From positions 39,125,515-39,189,514 of the forward strand of contig CM055110.1 of the NCBI GenBank assembly GCA_029204225.1: DNA of 64,000 bases. The letters run 5' to 3'. Positions 10,525 to 23,216 of the stretch are shown piece by piece. The position numbers and the translations under genes are program-made. Under the pieces are notes generated by a model. That model was not told where the DNA came from. It ran no database searches and worked only from the letters and a program-made list of their open reading frames with translations. Source of the DNA: Diphasiastrum complanatum (lineage: Eukaryota; Streptophyta; Lycopodiopsida; Lycopodiales; Lycopodiaceae). The number at the start of each line of letters is the position of its first letter. Position 1 is the stretch's first letter.

Positions 10525-11228
10525 TAAAATGTTGCTTCTCTCTCACTATAGGATCCTTGAAAGGTGTACTACCAACTCCTATGCAAGATCTTGCAATAAA
10601 ATGTGAGATGGATCTCACTAGCTCTACCAATCTGTCTCAAACTAGATCAACCTCTCATCAATTGATGGAGTATAGAAAAATTTTGGATCAAACTATCTTT
10701 GGCACATGTGAATCACTCCAAGAATCCACAAATCACTCAAATACAATACAATTGTATGATAGAAAGTGGCTATGACCTCAAAATGATGACTAGATCTCAA
10801 ATAGATGACATTGGCAAGCCTCTTCTTGAATTTTTTGGCCAAACAAGCAAGATATGATCAAACCAAATGTATTTACACAGGTCTAGGTGCCCTACCTAAC
10901 CCTCTTAAAAAGCTTATAACTTTTGATTGGCTCTACCAAATGGATTGAAAACAAATTGCTACAAAAACTAGACAAAACTAGCTTTCAAACAAGCTATTTA
11001 GCACCAAATGTGGATCTAACTTGGAAGAGAACTTTCCAAATGTACTTCACATGTGCCTGAGCACTGAATTCTCTACAGTACCTGAAATGATTCAATCATA
11101 ATGATAATGAACACTCTTGATCCAAATTTCCTTGAGATAGCATGGGAGATGCAATCAACACTCTCTAGATCTTGATTTTCATGAAAATTTTGAAACTATG
11201 GATGATAGATGCATCACACGCAGAGGTA

Positions 11229-11241
11229 GGCTTTGATACCA
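11229..11241 (-). other. Primer binding site of the 8.5-12 kb copia
   Basis: The minus strand reads TGGTATCAAAGCC, an initiator tRNA-Met site with one change. The 700 bases between it and the gag start (10525-11228) are leader: I see only short frames there and no other feature. Confidence 0.85.
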
Positions 11242-12060
11242 TGTGAAAATTTGCACATGTGGGAATGTCATAATGTGTGAAATTGATCTCCTAAGCTTGG
11301 CTCATGCACTATAGATCACCTACTGATTGAAATCCAAGATCAATGACAAGATCTAAAAAAAAAAGTGCATTCTACATGCATTCATTCATTACGAAAAGGT
11401 GTTTCACATGTGTGGAAGACTTCATGAAATAAATCAAGTCCCAACAAGCTCCTCTCCTTGGGTAGAGAGAGAAAATACCAATTTTGGGCTCATCTAGAGA
11501 GAGAAGACAATACAAGCAAAATTGGCAAATCTCCAAATTGACTCAAAAACTCATAGATCTCTCATACATTAATGAAGGGAATGAAAGTACATATAGAAAC
11601 TCATGGAGATCAAAGGTTAATTCCTATTGGACCCCTAAACATGGCCTCTCTAATCCTATTGGATGTGTGATGTAACATCCCTCACTTTTGATTCCAACAC
11701 ATCTCTCTCTCTTATGATTGGACCCTTTGACTTTTGCCACCACATAGGGTGCATCACTCATCAAACCTAAAATTGACATGTGTAAGCAACCTAACTAGCT
11801 TGAATTACATCACAATTGAATTTTGGCCTACTCATGACAAAACATGTGTACTTGACCAGTTGACCTCTAGAGCCAAAATTGCCCCTATCACCTAGTGACA
11901 CCAAGATGCTTGACTAGCAACCTTTATGATACCCCTAAAGTCAACATTATAAACTATTTCTAACTATTTTACACATGTGGGAACATGTTCCACACATGTG
12001 AAATGTACTCATAAACATAAAATCATAAAATAACCAAGATAGATTTTTGACAATTTTTCA
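11242..12060 (-). repeat. 5' LTR of the 8.5-12 kb copia
   Basis: It begins TGTGAAAATTTGCACATGTG next to the primer site and ends near GACAATTTTTCA. A homologous copy, without internal region, is at 18405-19229: shared blocks include ACTACATGCATTCA-like text, TAGAGAGAGAAA and TCCTATTGGA. The exact outer end is set by where this homology stops. Confidence 0.8.
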
Positions 12061-12430
12061 TATTTAGGGCATGTTGGGAGCCTAGTAGGTGCGCCTTCCT
12101 ACTAGTTCACCATGACCCTTATGTGATGGCTAACTTTGGCCCAAGTCCTGTTATGTTATCATGGCTCAAAGTTGAGGCCCAAGGTCTAGGAAAATGACCA
12201 ATACCCATGGTAAGGTCCTCCTAACACCCCACTAGCTCCATACCTGCATCCAAGACATAGACACCTACATGCCCTTGTCCAAGGACACATACATTGATCC
12301 AAAGGCACCTACCCTTAATCCAATGGTACCTCTTATCCAAGGGCAGCTCACCATTTAGCCCCCCAGACACTAAATGGGCACATAGGGGTTGAAGTACTGC
12401 TAGTTACATAGGTATGTAACGTTATCAATG
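12061..12430. other. Non-coding spacer
   Basis: This stretch is rich in short imperfect repeats (CCAAGGACACATACATTGATCC, CCAAAGGCACCTACC, CCAATGGTACC), suggesting decayed minisatellite. No ORF or element boundary is supported. Confidence 0.4.
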
Positions 12431-12860
12431 CAAGGGGATGGAGCATTATAAGGCACAATATAATAAATTAAAATCAAACGTTGTCATATTAGAAAAAAAT
12501 TATGAGTTAGCACTCTAACAAAATGAGCTAGAAATCTCAAATCTATGTGCCAAGTATATGGAATTAGCCAAAGAGATTACGACTTTAGATCAAATGGTTA
12601 TTTCCAAGGACTGTGCCTTGAAAGCATATCTTAGATTCAGCATGGCCCCTAGCAACAATCTTACTCTTGAGTTAAAATATCACTCTATAATGATCTTGCA
12701 TCAGCTTGGCATTGTTATAACCAGCCCTTCTGACTTGAGTGTCACTACTTTAAAAAATGAACACATCGAGCGAGTCCACCAGCTCCTCGATGAGTATTAT
12801 AAAAACGTTTTCACTCTTGCTGTCATCTGTAAAACATTTTCTATTTTTGACTTTTTTTAA
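12430..12860 (+). pseudogene. Unrecognised helical ORF remnant
   Basis: One frame stays open from about 12470 apart from a single TAA near 12514. It reads LEKNYELAL, NELEISNLCAKYMELAKEI, then LKNEHIERVHQLLDEYYKNV, a charged, heptad-like pattern suggesting coiled coil. The C-terminus becomes low-complexity at 12840. It resembles the gag-like proteins of gag-only plant elements only in composition. Downstream to 13650 several short frames exist but none is recognisable. Confidence 0.3.
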
Positions 12861-13669
12861 TTTTGCGAGCTTTTTGCTTGCTTGCTTTTACGTATACTAT
12901 CTGTCTATTGTTTTTTGTTTACTTTCAACTCAGAGCACTACTCGGCTTTGGAAAGTCTTTTTGCTTTAGACACTCCTCTCCCCCTTCGTTTTTTGCAAAC
13001 CCCCACCCCCTCCATAGATTTTTCTCCCATTTCACTTGTACAGGAGTACGCGGTGCCCTTGGATAGCCCAGAACTAGCCACACCCACCCAAGGAGTGCTG
13101 TCAAGCATCTGGAGCTACTCATTTCCTTTTTCCCTGTCCAACTCCAAGATGCATATCAACATCTCCTCAAGCGTCAAACATCTCCTCAAGTGTCAAACAT
13201 CTTTCCTCCCTACCTCCCGACACATTGCTACACTGTAGGCATAGCACATTACCAATGAGTGTTGTCACAACCAGATATGCGCCACTCTTGAATGCTTGAG
13301 AAGCTTTCCTACGACCCTTCCCAAACACTTGATCTGGCCACTCTACAAAAAACCTTTCTTTTTTTCAATATCTAGACTGGCTAGGTCAATGTTCAACCCC
13401 TCAACATTGACACTTCTTTTCACCAATCATTGGGCACAAATTCTACCTCCACAAGCCAAAACCTGGCAGGCCTATCCTCTCCCCAAAAAATGTTTCTAGT
13501 GCTACCCTTGGACGACGTGGATTACTCCTCTATGAATCTGGTTCAGGTGAATTGCACAAGTTTTGAGGAACGTTTACCACCAGTGCAAGCCTCCATCACT
13601 ACCTTCCTCAATTTCTTCCAAAATCCTACAAACTGAGGGGGTTATAGACTCCCATTCCAAAACCTCCTA

Positions 13670-13757
13670 ATTGTAGGTCCATTCCATAAAACACACCTTA
13701 GCCAATCTACATAATTGTAGGTCCATTCCATAGAACACACCTTAGCCAATCTCCAGC
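13670..13757. repeat. Two-copy 44-bp tandem repeat
   Basis: ATTGTAGGTCCATTCCATA followed by AACACACCTTAGCCAATCT occurs at 13670 and 13714 with one or two differences. It lies just upstream of the LTR element at 13876. Confidence 0.8.
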
Positions 13758-14262
13758 CACAACCCAAATGGTGAGAGAAGGTCTTTCTCACAGACCCCTA
13801 TGCACTGGCAGTTGATTTCGTAGCGCCTCAACACTTGTGGGTCAATCCTACATATCACCCAATGAAGAGACGTGTTGTGGGTATTTCCTACACAATAATG
13901 AACAAGTGGGTCCCACCACTTGAAATATTGTTGGCCAAGCCTTACCTGGTGGGCCCCGCCACAGTACAGTGTACAGTTAGAATAATAAGTGCGAGGGCAC
14001 CGGCTCCCTGCATGTATAAGACCGACCCAATGACCACGCAATAGAACTTGAATAAAAGGAGTTTGGGTCTTAGTAGAATAAATTAATTAAAAAGCCCAAA
14101 GTCAAGTTCATAAGGTTCTAAGTTAATAGGGAATCTCTCAAACTCACATGAATCATGTGAGTTTTCCTAATGAACCATTAGATTAAAGTTCAATTAGTTT
14201 GAAGGGCTAGGATGCCATTGTAAATAGGCCAATGAGAGCCAAGATGGCTCTCCCTCCTCAAC

Positions 14263-14314
14263 TATATAAGGAGGCCATTTTCCATTGTACACATCTTCTA
14301 TTCTCCTCAATAAA
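14263..14314 (+). promoter_or_regulatory. TATA box and polyadenylation signal of the LTR
   Basis: TATATAAG at 14263-14270 is followed 39 bases later by AATAAA at 14309-14314. In LTRs this marks the U3/R border and R. The second LTR has CTATCATAAGG in place of the TATA box, so only the left copy keeps it. Confidence 0.6.
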
Positions 14315-14331
14315 GCTTTTTCTTCTTTTTA

Positions 14332-14688
<357 letters not shown>

Positions 14689-15147
14689 CTATGCAGGTGT
14701 GCACAGGTGGCTCCCAAACTCTCTATTTCTTCACTCCTCTCTCCACTCTTTTCTGCTTCCTCCCCCTCACCTCCTCTTTTTCCCATTCTTCGGAATCTTC
14801 CATTTCCATTACAAAAGACCCAAGCCCTCAAGGAATTAGTTTTGTTTTTTAAGTAATTTTATATTAAGGTTTTTTCCAAATTGCCCACTATTATGACTTT
14901 AGTTCACCTTTTTCAGGCTCCCCCCCCCTCCCTTTTTTCAAGGTACTCTTTTCTATTTTTCTAATCATTTTATTTTTTTAAGTTTTCCCTCTCTTCTCAT
15001 AAGTTACCTAAGTATTTTTTAAGATTTTCTTTTTCCCAGTTCTTTAATTCTCTTTAACGTTTCTTTCTCAAACAAGTTTTTTTTCCCTTCGAGTCTCTTC
15101 ACGTCCTATCGGTTACTTTTCATTTTTTACGGCATCGTTAAAAAAAA

Positions 15148-15600
15148 AAAACTTTTTTAGAGGCCTCTGAAGTTCCATCTCGCTGAGACCAAGACACAGA
15201 GAAATCTGCAAGGGTTTATTTTCAAAATTTAAAAAAAAAAAACTTTTGTAGAGGCCTCTGAAGTTTCATCTCATTGAGTCCAGGACACAAAGAAATCTGC
15301 AAGGGTTATATTCTCAAAAAAAATTTAAAAAAAAAAACCACAAATAACAAACTTTTGTAAAGGCCTCTAAAATTCCATCTTAGTCTCACTAAGACAAGGA
15401 CACAAAGAAATCTGCAAGGGTTTGTTGTCAAAAAAAAAAGCGAATTGGGCCATTAGCCACGTTGGGAAGCGACCCTATCTTTGATAGCTCCTCCCACGAC
15501 TGTCGAAGGCCCTTTTCTATAAAAAATATTATAATAATTTTAGCCCAAGCCTCTTTGGTGAGTGACTTTGTCTTTGATAGACTCCTCCCAAGACCACTAA
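15148..15600 (+). repeat. Tandem repeats in the leader of the gag-only element
   Basis: Three units start at about 15150, 15241 and 15349. Each reads ACTTTTGTAGAGGCCTCTGA (variants), then ATCTGCAAGGGTTT and a poly-A tail. They are followed by two diverged copies of TCTTTGATAGCTCCTCCCA at about 15480 and 15572. This sits between the LTR and gag. The stretch 14720-15147 is T-rich and otherwise empty. Confidence 0.75.
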
Positions 15601-16043
15601 GGCTAAAGCGAGTTATAGTTGGTATTGAAAAATCCTTCTATAAACTTGCGGAGAGGTACCGAAAAGTAGTTTTTGAAGCAAAACTAACCCTTTGCGAAAA
15701 AACCTACATAAGTGCTTTTCCAATTATCGTCCCTCGTCCTAAGACTCTTTCGCTGAAAGGGCATAATTGAATTTATTTATAAAATCTACCCTTGCCCAAA
15801 CCGTGAATGTTCTAGACAAAGGAATATTTTTGCTTTTCTTTTCCTCTTCCATCTCCTCATCATCAATTCCCTCATATACATGTCAAAGACTACATCCCCC
15901 AATCTCTCTCTCGTACATAACCACACCACTCCATATCATCTTCATCTTGCACACAACAGGCCATGGCAATGTATTAGTAGCTTGCCCAAATCTTGATGCT
16001 ATCCGGAGAAACTCTCAAGGGCTACACTGCATGATTTGCCAAG

Positions 16044-17006
16044 ATGGTGGGAGATTGGAATTCTGGTCTTCCTAGTCACCACAAAATGGCATGTTTCTAT
16101 GCCGGATTACCACACGAGATCAAGATTCGTTTTCCACCCTTTACATCATATACCAGTCCAAACGAACTCTGTAAGGCAGCCGCTATTGCAGAAGCACAGA
16201 TCTTGTACACACCATCACAGCCCATATCTAACATTCAAACAACCAGGGATGATAGAGCATCTAATCCACAAGATGCCACAGACAACACTAACCAAAGTAC
16301 TAGCAGTCCGGACGATCAGATGCAAGTTGTCAATGACACAGATGAGATGTGCAGTCAATCTGATTACCTCCCAGAACTACAAAATGCCAATCAGAAGATC
16401 CGACTATTGGACTAGTGCCATTATTGTTTTGGAAAACATCCAACACCTCAATTTCCAGTTCGGAATCCGAAATTACGAAATCAAGTCAATAAGGGAATTT
16501 TGGAGATTGGGAATCAATCAACAAAATCCTCATCTATGCCATCTAGCTTGCCATCAGATCGCTTCTCCAAAGAAAGTGGATTGGTCTCAGGACTTTCAAA
16601 ATCTTCTCTAGTGGCTAGGCAAGGTTCGGTGGAAGTATTGGTTATATCAACGAGCGGATCATCCCAGGCAGAAGAAGTTCAAACTGGCTCACCACTATAT
16701 TTCGTGGAAGGGATCAAAGGAGACATGATACCGGTGTACGCGCATCAATTGAGAGGTGACAGAATCTTACACATGGTACGTTGTTTCGGATGTGGAGGTA
16801 AACATCGTAGATCAGAATATCCACACCGAAATGATTTGTCCTCCTTTTATCCTTGTTGTGAACAATGTGACATCAATCACCCATGCCGTGATTGTCCACT
16901 AAGAGATCCAAGAAAAGCCATTATGATTCCTACCTGCTTGAATCAGCAACCTACATATGACCATGCAAATCCACCAAGAAGCCGCACTACAAACGTAGAC
17001 TTCTAG
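16044..17006 (+). pseudogene. Gag-like protein with variant zinc knuckles
   Basis: One frame with a single TAG at about 16413. The N-terminal part has FYAGLPHEIKIRF and NELCKAAAIAEAQ, as in gag of gypsy-like elements. Cysteine clusters follow: CHYCFGKHPTPQF (after the TAG), CFGCGGKHRRSEY and CCEQCDINHPCRDC. All have three residues between the second Cys and the His (C-x2-C-x3-H-x4-C, last Cys lost in two), against four in the classic knuckle. This would bind RNA in an intact element. There is no protease downstream. It may start upstream near 16020. Confidence 0.65.
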
Positions 17007-17821
17007 TGCCACCTAGTTACGAAACAGATGCGGATGGAAGGAATGAGAGAAAGATCCTAGGACAAGTTGACACGACCACACGTGAATCACCAACACCATA
17101 AAAGACAGAGTGGGTAAAATCTATCTAACCAGGGATAGTGGAAGAAGTCAAGAAATTGGCAACAGATGCAATCCAGCAGATTTTACCAAGCCTCATTAAA
17201 CAAATGCTGCAACAACTTCTGGTGGATGAATTACAAAGGAGTCTCACATCAACTACGCAACTTGAAAACAAACTGACTACCAGTCAACGCAATGATCCAT
17301 CTGTATCACCTTCAAGAGAGCAGTCCATTGAGAAAGGAAAGACTAAGATGGGAGATTGTCCTCTGATTTCAATGCCAATCATAGGCAAGATCCAACCAAA
17401 GTCGGAATGTTCCACTCAACATCTGTCCACCACAAAGCTATATCAGGACATCACATTGCTTAGACGGCCAAATCCAAGGAATTCAATCCCAAAATAGCCA
17501 ATTGTACAACAAGAACCAACAATTGTACAGCAAGAACCAGAACCTACAATGACAAAGCCTTGTCCTAAATCTATGATATTGATTGCTAAGGAAAGTCGTC
17601 AGGTCATGGCATACCATGAATACCTGGACAGACAAGAGCATCAAGCAAGCACGTCATATCCACATTATGATTTGGGAGAGTCCATGACATTGGGACCAGT
17701 TGAGCTGATCTATGAGGATCCATTATATCAGCAAGATTTATCTTGGGATCCTCCGATGGCATACCTCGACTACCCAATTGTCAATGAACAATGGCCACCA
17801 AACCCTTATGGATATTATTGA
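17007..17821 (+). pseudogene. Gag-like C-terminal region, shifted frame
   Basis: After a frameshift near 17000 another frame continues. It has VKKLATDAIQQILPSLIKQM and LLVDELQRSL (amphipathic helix), then Pro/Gln-rich text with a duplicated VQQEP near 17505-17535 and an acidic, Tyr-rich end (AYLDYPIVNEQWPP). Stops lie near 17100, 17128 and 17496. No enzyme motif is present. The 17822-18015 stretch before the right LTR is non-coding. Confidence 0.5.
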
Positions 17822-18015
17822 AAATCTGGCAAGTCCAAGTTCTTGCTGATCGTCATCATCCAATAAAGCCTCAGGTTTTACGTAAGCGAATTTTATCCAC
17901 GTTTTTCTTGAAGCACCCATGTCCCAGCAATAAAAGAACCGACAATAGCACCCCTTCACGACAAGCTGCAGCCTAGTGCCGAGGGACCCGCACTACTTTG
18001 GGCCGTGGACCCTTT

Positions 18016-19310
18016 TGTGGGTATTTCCTGCACAATAATGAACAAGTGGGTCCCACCACTTGAAATATTGCTGGCCAAGCCTTACCTAGTGGGCCCCGCC
18101 ACAATACAGTGTAGAATTAGAATAATAAGTGCGAGGGCATCGGCTTCCTGCGTGTATAAGACCGACCCAGTGGCCACGCAATGAAACTTGAATAAAAGAA
18201 CTTTGGGCCTTAGTAGAATAAACTAATTAAAAATCCCAAAGTCAAGTTCATAAGGTTCTAAGTTAAAAGGGAATCTCTCAAACTCACATGAATCATGTGA
18301 GTTTGGCCCTTTTCCTAATGAACCATTAGATTGAAGTTCAATTAGTTTGAAGGGCTAGGATGGCATTGTGAATAGGCCAATGAGAGCCAAGATGGCCCTC
18401 CTATTGAATTTCACACGTGTGGATTGTCCACTACATGTACTTGTGATCTCCTAAGGTGTGTAGATGCACCAAGATCAAAACTAGATTGAGATTCAAGATC
18501 TATCTTTGATTCTATGGCAAAAACACACTACTACATGCATTCAATCACTTCCAACTCTCACTCACACATGTGGGAAGTGTTCCGAAAGTATTCTAAGTAA
18601 AAATAAGCTGCTCTCCTCAGGTAGAGAGAGAAACACCATCATGAGCTCTCGGGTAGAGAGAGAAAGCTAGAAATTCAATGACACTCAAAATCCACTCAAT
18701 CTCAAAATCAATTAGATCCAAATGAGGAGTACAATGATACTAGTAGATCCACGAGCTACCACTATGCTTAACTATAGTTGGATCACACTTTGCCACCTCT
18801 TAATCCTATTGGACCCTTGATCCATGCCCCTCTTAATTCTATTGGACTATATTCAAGCACACCTCAAATTCCTATTGGACCACACATGGTTCCACCTCTA
18901 AATCCTATTGGACCTCTTAAACCTCATCAAACAAAAGCATTACACTTGTCCACACTCTAATTGGCACAAGTTTAGCCTCTTACTCTATTTTGGCTCAATA
19001 GTGGCATTACAAGTGGAAATGGATAATTTGCCATCTATGCCAAATTTGACCCTATCAACATTCTACACCTAAATGCTTGACTATAAAATTCTATGAGACC
19101 CCTATATCAAACATTTTTATTTACTTTACAATTCTCCACACGTGGGAACATCCTCCACACATGTGAGATTCACTTACAAACTTCTATCATAAAAAAAATA
19201 CCAAGCTAGATTTTTGCCAATTTCTCACACCTCCCTCCTCAACTATCATAAGGAGGCCATTTTCCATTGTACACATCTTCTATTCTCCTTAATAAAGCTC
19301 TATTCTTTTT

Positions 19311-19388
<78 letters not shown>

Positions 19389-19447
19389 ACGTCGGGATAG
19401 AATAGCTTTGGGTAGGTGCTCGAGCCCCCAAGGCCTTTCTCAACCTA

Positions 19448-19500
<53 letters not shown>

Positions 19501-19654
19501 AGGTTGATTGGTGCATAGTTATGGATAGGCGTTCGAGCCCCCATATCCCCAACCATCCTTGGTGAACTCTCTCTCTCTCTCTCTCTCTCTCAGGTTGATT
19601 GGTACATAGCTATGGGTAGATGCTCGAGCCCCCATAGCCCCAACCATCCTTGGT

Positions 19655-19731
<77 letters not shown>

Positions 19732-19759
19732 CTATGCAGGTGTGCACGGGTGTCTCCCA
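18016..19759 (+). repeat. Right LTR, split by a solo LTR
   Basis: The part at 18016-18404 aligns to 13876-14255 and the part at 19230-19759 to 14252-14716. The intervening 825 bp belong to another family. It carries one hairpin module more than the left LTR, with its own short (CT)n (19567-19589). Confidence 0.85.
18405..19229 (-). mobile_element. Solo LTR of the copia family seen at 11242-12060
   Basis: It runs from TGAATTTCACACGTGTGG to GCCAATTTCTCACA and aligns end to end with the 11242 LTR in the same direction. Flanks CCTAT and CCTCC are a poor five-base duplication. Within it, (C)CTCTTAATYCTATTGGACC recurs four times at about 18797, 18830, 18864 and 18894, where the other copy has two. 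Confidence 0.78.
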
Positions 19760-20825
19760 GTGAACAGACCCCTATTACTACAACCGACTACAAGACATCT
19801 GCCCATAGTTAGTCTAATGCATCCATCGTGGAGCACTACAACTTTCCATGCATTCTAGCTAGAAAATGGTGGTCGACGAAGGTGGATTTCTAGAGAAATC
19901 TATACAATTTTCATAATAACTACAAAGATAGCCCCGCTCAGGTAAAAGAAAAAGCAGCCAAGAATTGTCAAATTTTCATGCTAATCTCCAAGGTCTCTAC
20001 TACATGGCACAATTGCTTTGGCGAGTTTTTTTTTTATTCTAACCAAATATTCAAACTTGGTTTCGACCAGTTGCCTATCTATTGTACATTCTATCGCGCC
20101 ACCCTTGGTGCAACACAGTTTTTGGTGCGGATGGAGCTTTGGTACCTAGCTCAATGCTTGCAAGGCATGCACCACTTTTGTCCCATCCCATAAATAGGAC
20201 ATCTACGTGTGTTGCTCCATCAGCAGTTTGCATAGATGATCTCTACCCATATAAGGGCCAACTGGGATGTAAAACAACAATGTCTCATTTGAGATGTCAC
20301 AGAATCCAAATAATAAGCATGATCTCCCACCTTATGTAGGCTCATTTTTAGTTTTTTTTTGCACCTTTATTTCTTTATGTCTTAATATTAGTTTTTCTTT
20401 CTTTATTTTCATATTCTTCCTTTTCATTCTTTTTAGTCTAGGCAATTGTCCATTCTCTCACCATTCTTGGCATCCCCTTCTACTATGTCATTCAAAAGGG
20501 CTTTAAAAAAAAGCCCAAAGGAAAATAACAAGCCTCATTTTGAGTTTTTTTTTTTAAACCTTTATTTCTTTTTTCTTAATATTATTTTCTCTTTACACCT
20601 TCATTAGATTTCTCTACACATCTCTTTTCCCCCTTTTTTCCCTCCCCTTCTTCATCTTTACTTTCACCACTGAACATTCAAGATCATTGTTGTTGATGCA
20701 CCAGCTCATCGACATCAAGAGCTCATCAACAATCACACTGATTTTGTACCTCCAATCATCGATGCTCGAGATCCAAGCAACACCATGTAGTTCCACAATC
20801 CTGCAGAACCAGTAGATCATCGGCA
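19760..20825 (+). other. Spacer with weak ORF remnants
   Basis: An open stretch near 19855-20035 (KDSPAQVKEKAAKNCQIF, then STTWHNCFGEF) and another at 20082-20339 are not recognised. Two T-rich blocks at about 20336-20420 and 20532-20620 look like diverged copies of one unit (CTCATTTTnAGTTTTTTTT, CCTTTATTTCTTT, CTTAATATTA). Otherwise nothing is supported. Confidence 0.3.
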
Positions 20826-20893
20826 AACTAAGCTGAGCATACTTGTTACAACTGTGGGGATCCTGGGCATTTTGCCAAAGATTTCCAATAACT
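20826..20893 (+). pseudogene. Gag zinc-knuckle scrap
   Basis: One frame reads HTCYNCGDPGHFAKDF, a C-x2-C-x4-H-x4-[C to F] retroviral-type knuckle of the gypsy gag style, bounded by stops. The following 20894-21039 is Ser/Thr-rich repeat (TTCATCAACCACATCAA units) without known function. Confidence 0.55.
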
Positions 20894-21039
20894 CTATAAG
20901 AACACCCGAAGCTTCACTAGCCACATCAATAGCTTCATTCATCACATCAACACCTTCATCAACCACATCAAACGCTTCATCAACCACATTACAAACCTCA
21001 CCTCCATCAATTTGGCATACATCATGGCACTATAAAGCA

Positions 21040-23216
21040 TTTGTCACATCAAGTTGGAAGAGCTCTCATTTGAAAGAAGTTGCAAGACATATGATTAATC
21101 TAATGGTCACAAGCTTTGCAATAGGTGCAAAGGTTTCATCATAATCTATGCCTTTGACTTGCAAAAAACCTTTTGCTACAAGTCTAGCTTTGTACTTATG
21201 AATGGAACCATCTTGATTATATTTCAGTCTATATATCCATTTACAAGTAAGAGGCTTCTTTCCATAAGGTAAATCAACAAGCTTCCAAGTTTGATTTTTT
21301 TTAATGCATCAAACTCTACTTGCATAGCTTTCCTCCAATATTGAGACTTATTTGCTTCCTCAAAACTAGTTGGTTCTTCAAGCATAGTAGTCAAGAAAGT
21401 ATAAGAGTTAAGTAGTTGAGAATCTTCTCTTTGCTCCCCTTTGTCACTATAAGTGAGCCTTGATGGCTCAATCCTTGTCCTTGTTGACCTTCTTGGCACC
21501 CTTGGACTTTGAGTAGGTTCCTCTTGGTCTTCATCTTCATGAAGCTCCTCCTCGGCCATAGCATGATCCTTGACAAGTTGAGTGTTGTTAGAAGTCAAAT
21601 TTCCTTTGGCTTGGAGAGATTCATCAAAAAGTACATCTCTACTAGCAACAACTTTTTTTTGTAATAGGATCAAATATCCTGTAGCTTTCTTACTTTCACT
21701 ATAACCAACAAAGATGCCTTTGAAAGAAGTGGCATCTTTCTTTTTCCTTGTTTCTAAAGGAATATGTACATAACAAGTACATCCAAAAACTTTCAAATCA
21801 CTAAGATTTGGCTTTTTGCCAAACAATACTTCATAAGGTGTAAGTCCTTTCATGGCACTATTAGTCATTCTATTACATAGAAAGTTTGCACATAAAATAC
21901 CTTCTCCCCAAAATAAAATAGGAAGTGATGCATCTAATCTCATAGCTTTAGCACACTCACATAGTGTCCTATTCTTTATCTCAGCTACTCCATTTTGTTG
22001 TGGAGTATATGTGCAAGTAAACTCTCTCCTAATGCCATTAGTTTCACAAAACTCTTTCATCCTATTGGAGATGTATTCCCCTCCATTATCACTTCTTCAT
22101 ACTTTCAAGCTAGTATTAAGTTGCTATTCCACAAGAGTTTTGAACTTTACAAAGGACTCAAAAACTTCACTTTTCTTAGACAAGAGATAAACCCAAGAGT
22201 ATCTTGATTTATCATCCATAAAAGTGACATACATAAGAGCTCCACGATTTGATTCATGTGAAAATGGATGAACATCCGAGTGTATAAGGTCAAGAGGAGA
22301 GTTAGATCTTATCAAAGATCTCTTGAAAGGAAGCTTATGAGATTTGGAGAGTCCACAAGCTTCACAAAGCTTGCAAGACTTGGATATGGTTTTGGGAAGT
22401 CCTTTTGCTAGCTCCTTTGTCACCATGGTCTCCATAGCTTTGTAGTTAGGATGGCCTAACCTTCTGTGCCATAATTCCACTTGAGTGAGCTCCTCCCTTG
22501 CCATGTTCACACTTCCAACCATCACATTAGCATCCAATTTGAATAACCTCCATTGCTTGAAACCACTAGCAATACATTTTTCATCTTTCAAGATAGAACA
22601 TGCTCCATGCTTGAAATGTACATCTAATATGTTGTCCTACACTTAACAAGTTCTTTGTAATTGAAGGTACACAAAGAACATTGTCTAGATCTACTTTTTT
22701 AGATGTTCCTAGACATAAAGGAATGGATCCAACACCTACAATCTCACATTCTTGATCACTTGCAGTGAAGATAAATCTCTTAGAACTATTGTAAGAAAGT
22801 AGATTAGAAAAGTAGTCTTTTTGGTGAGTCATGTGAGAGCTTGCCCCGCTATCAATCCACCAAGTGTCTTGATTAGATGTTTGTGGTGAGGATACCATCA
22901 AAGATAGATTGATTTCTTACTCCTCCTCAAGCACAAGATTGCCTTGATTGTCCTTCTCTTAGGCATTCTTCTTCTTGTAGCACTCGGATGCAAAATGTCC
23001 TTTTTTTCCACAACACAAACACTTTAGCTTCTTCTTGTCCTTCTTGCTCTTGCCTTTGGAACTTGATGCTCCATCTTTGTTGTCCATCTCCATGTCTTGA
23101 GTCTTCTTGGATGGAAACTTCTTCTTCTTGCCTTTCAAAGAAAAGTTAGCTTTTTCATCATCATCATTCAAAGATAAGGAACTCATCCTACTTTTGATAT
23201 GAAACATTCTAGTCAC
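21040..23216 (-). pseudogene. Copia gag-protease-integrase-RT fragment (minus copy of head-to-head pair)
   Basis: From 23216 downward: gag tail with the knuckle CLCCGKKGHFASEC (23000), protease WWIDSGASSHMT (22850), pre-integrase ELWHRRLGHPNY with CEACGLSKSHKL (22350-22480), integrase core MDDKSRYSWVYLL, TPQQNGVAEIKNRTLCE, and the C-terminal FGCTCYVHIP and SRDVLFDES. After a linker, the RT start (KWIYRLKYNQDGSIHKYKARLVAKGF) ends at QLDVTNA (21044). Frameshifts occur near 22080-22125, 22590-22640 and 22910. Both LTRs, most of RT and RNase H are missing. Confidence 0.9.

Noticed and set aside
19267-19518. Leu/Ser-rich frame resembling a signal or membrane protein
   Set aside because: Low-complexity translation of (CT)n in the right LTR.
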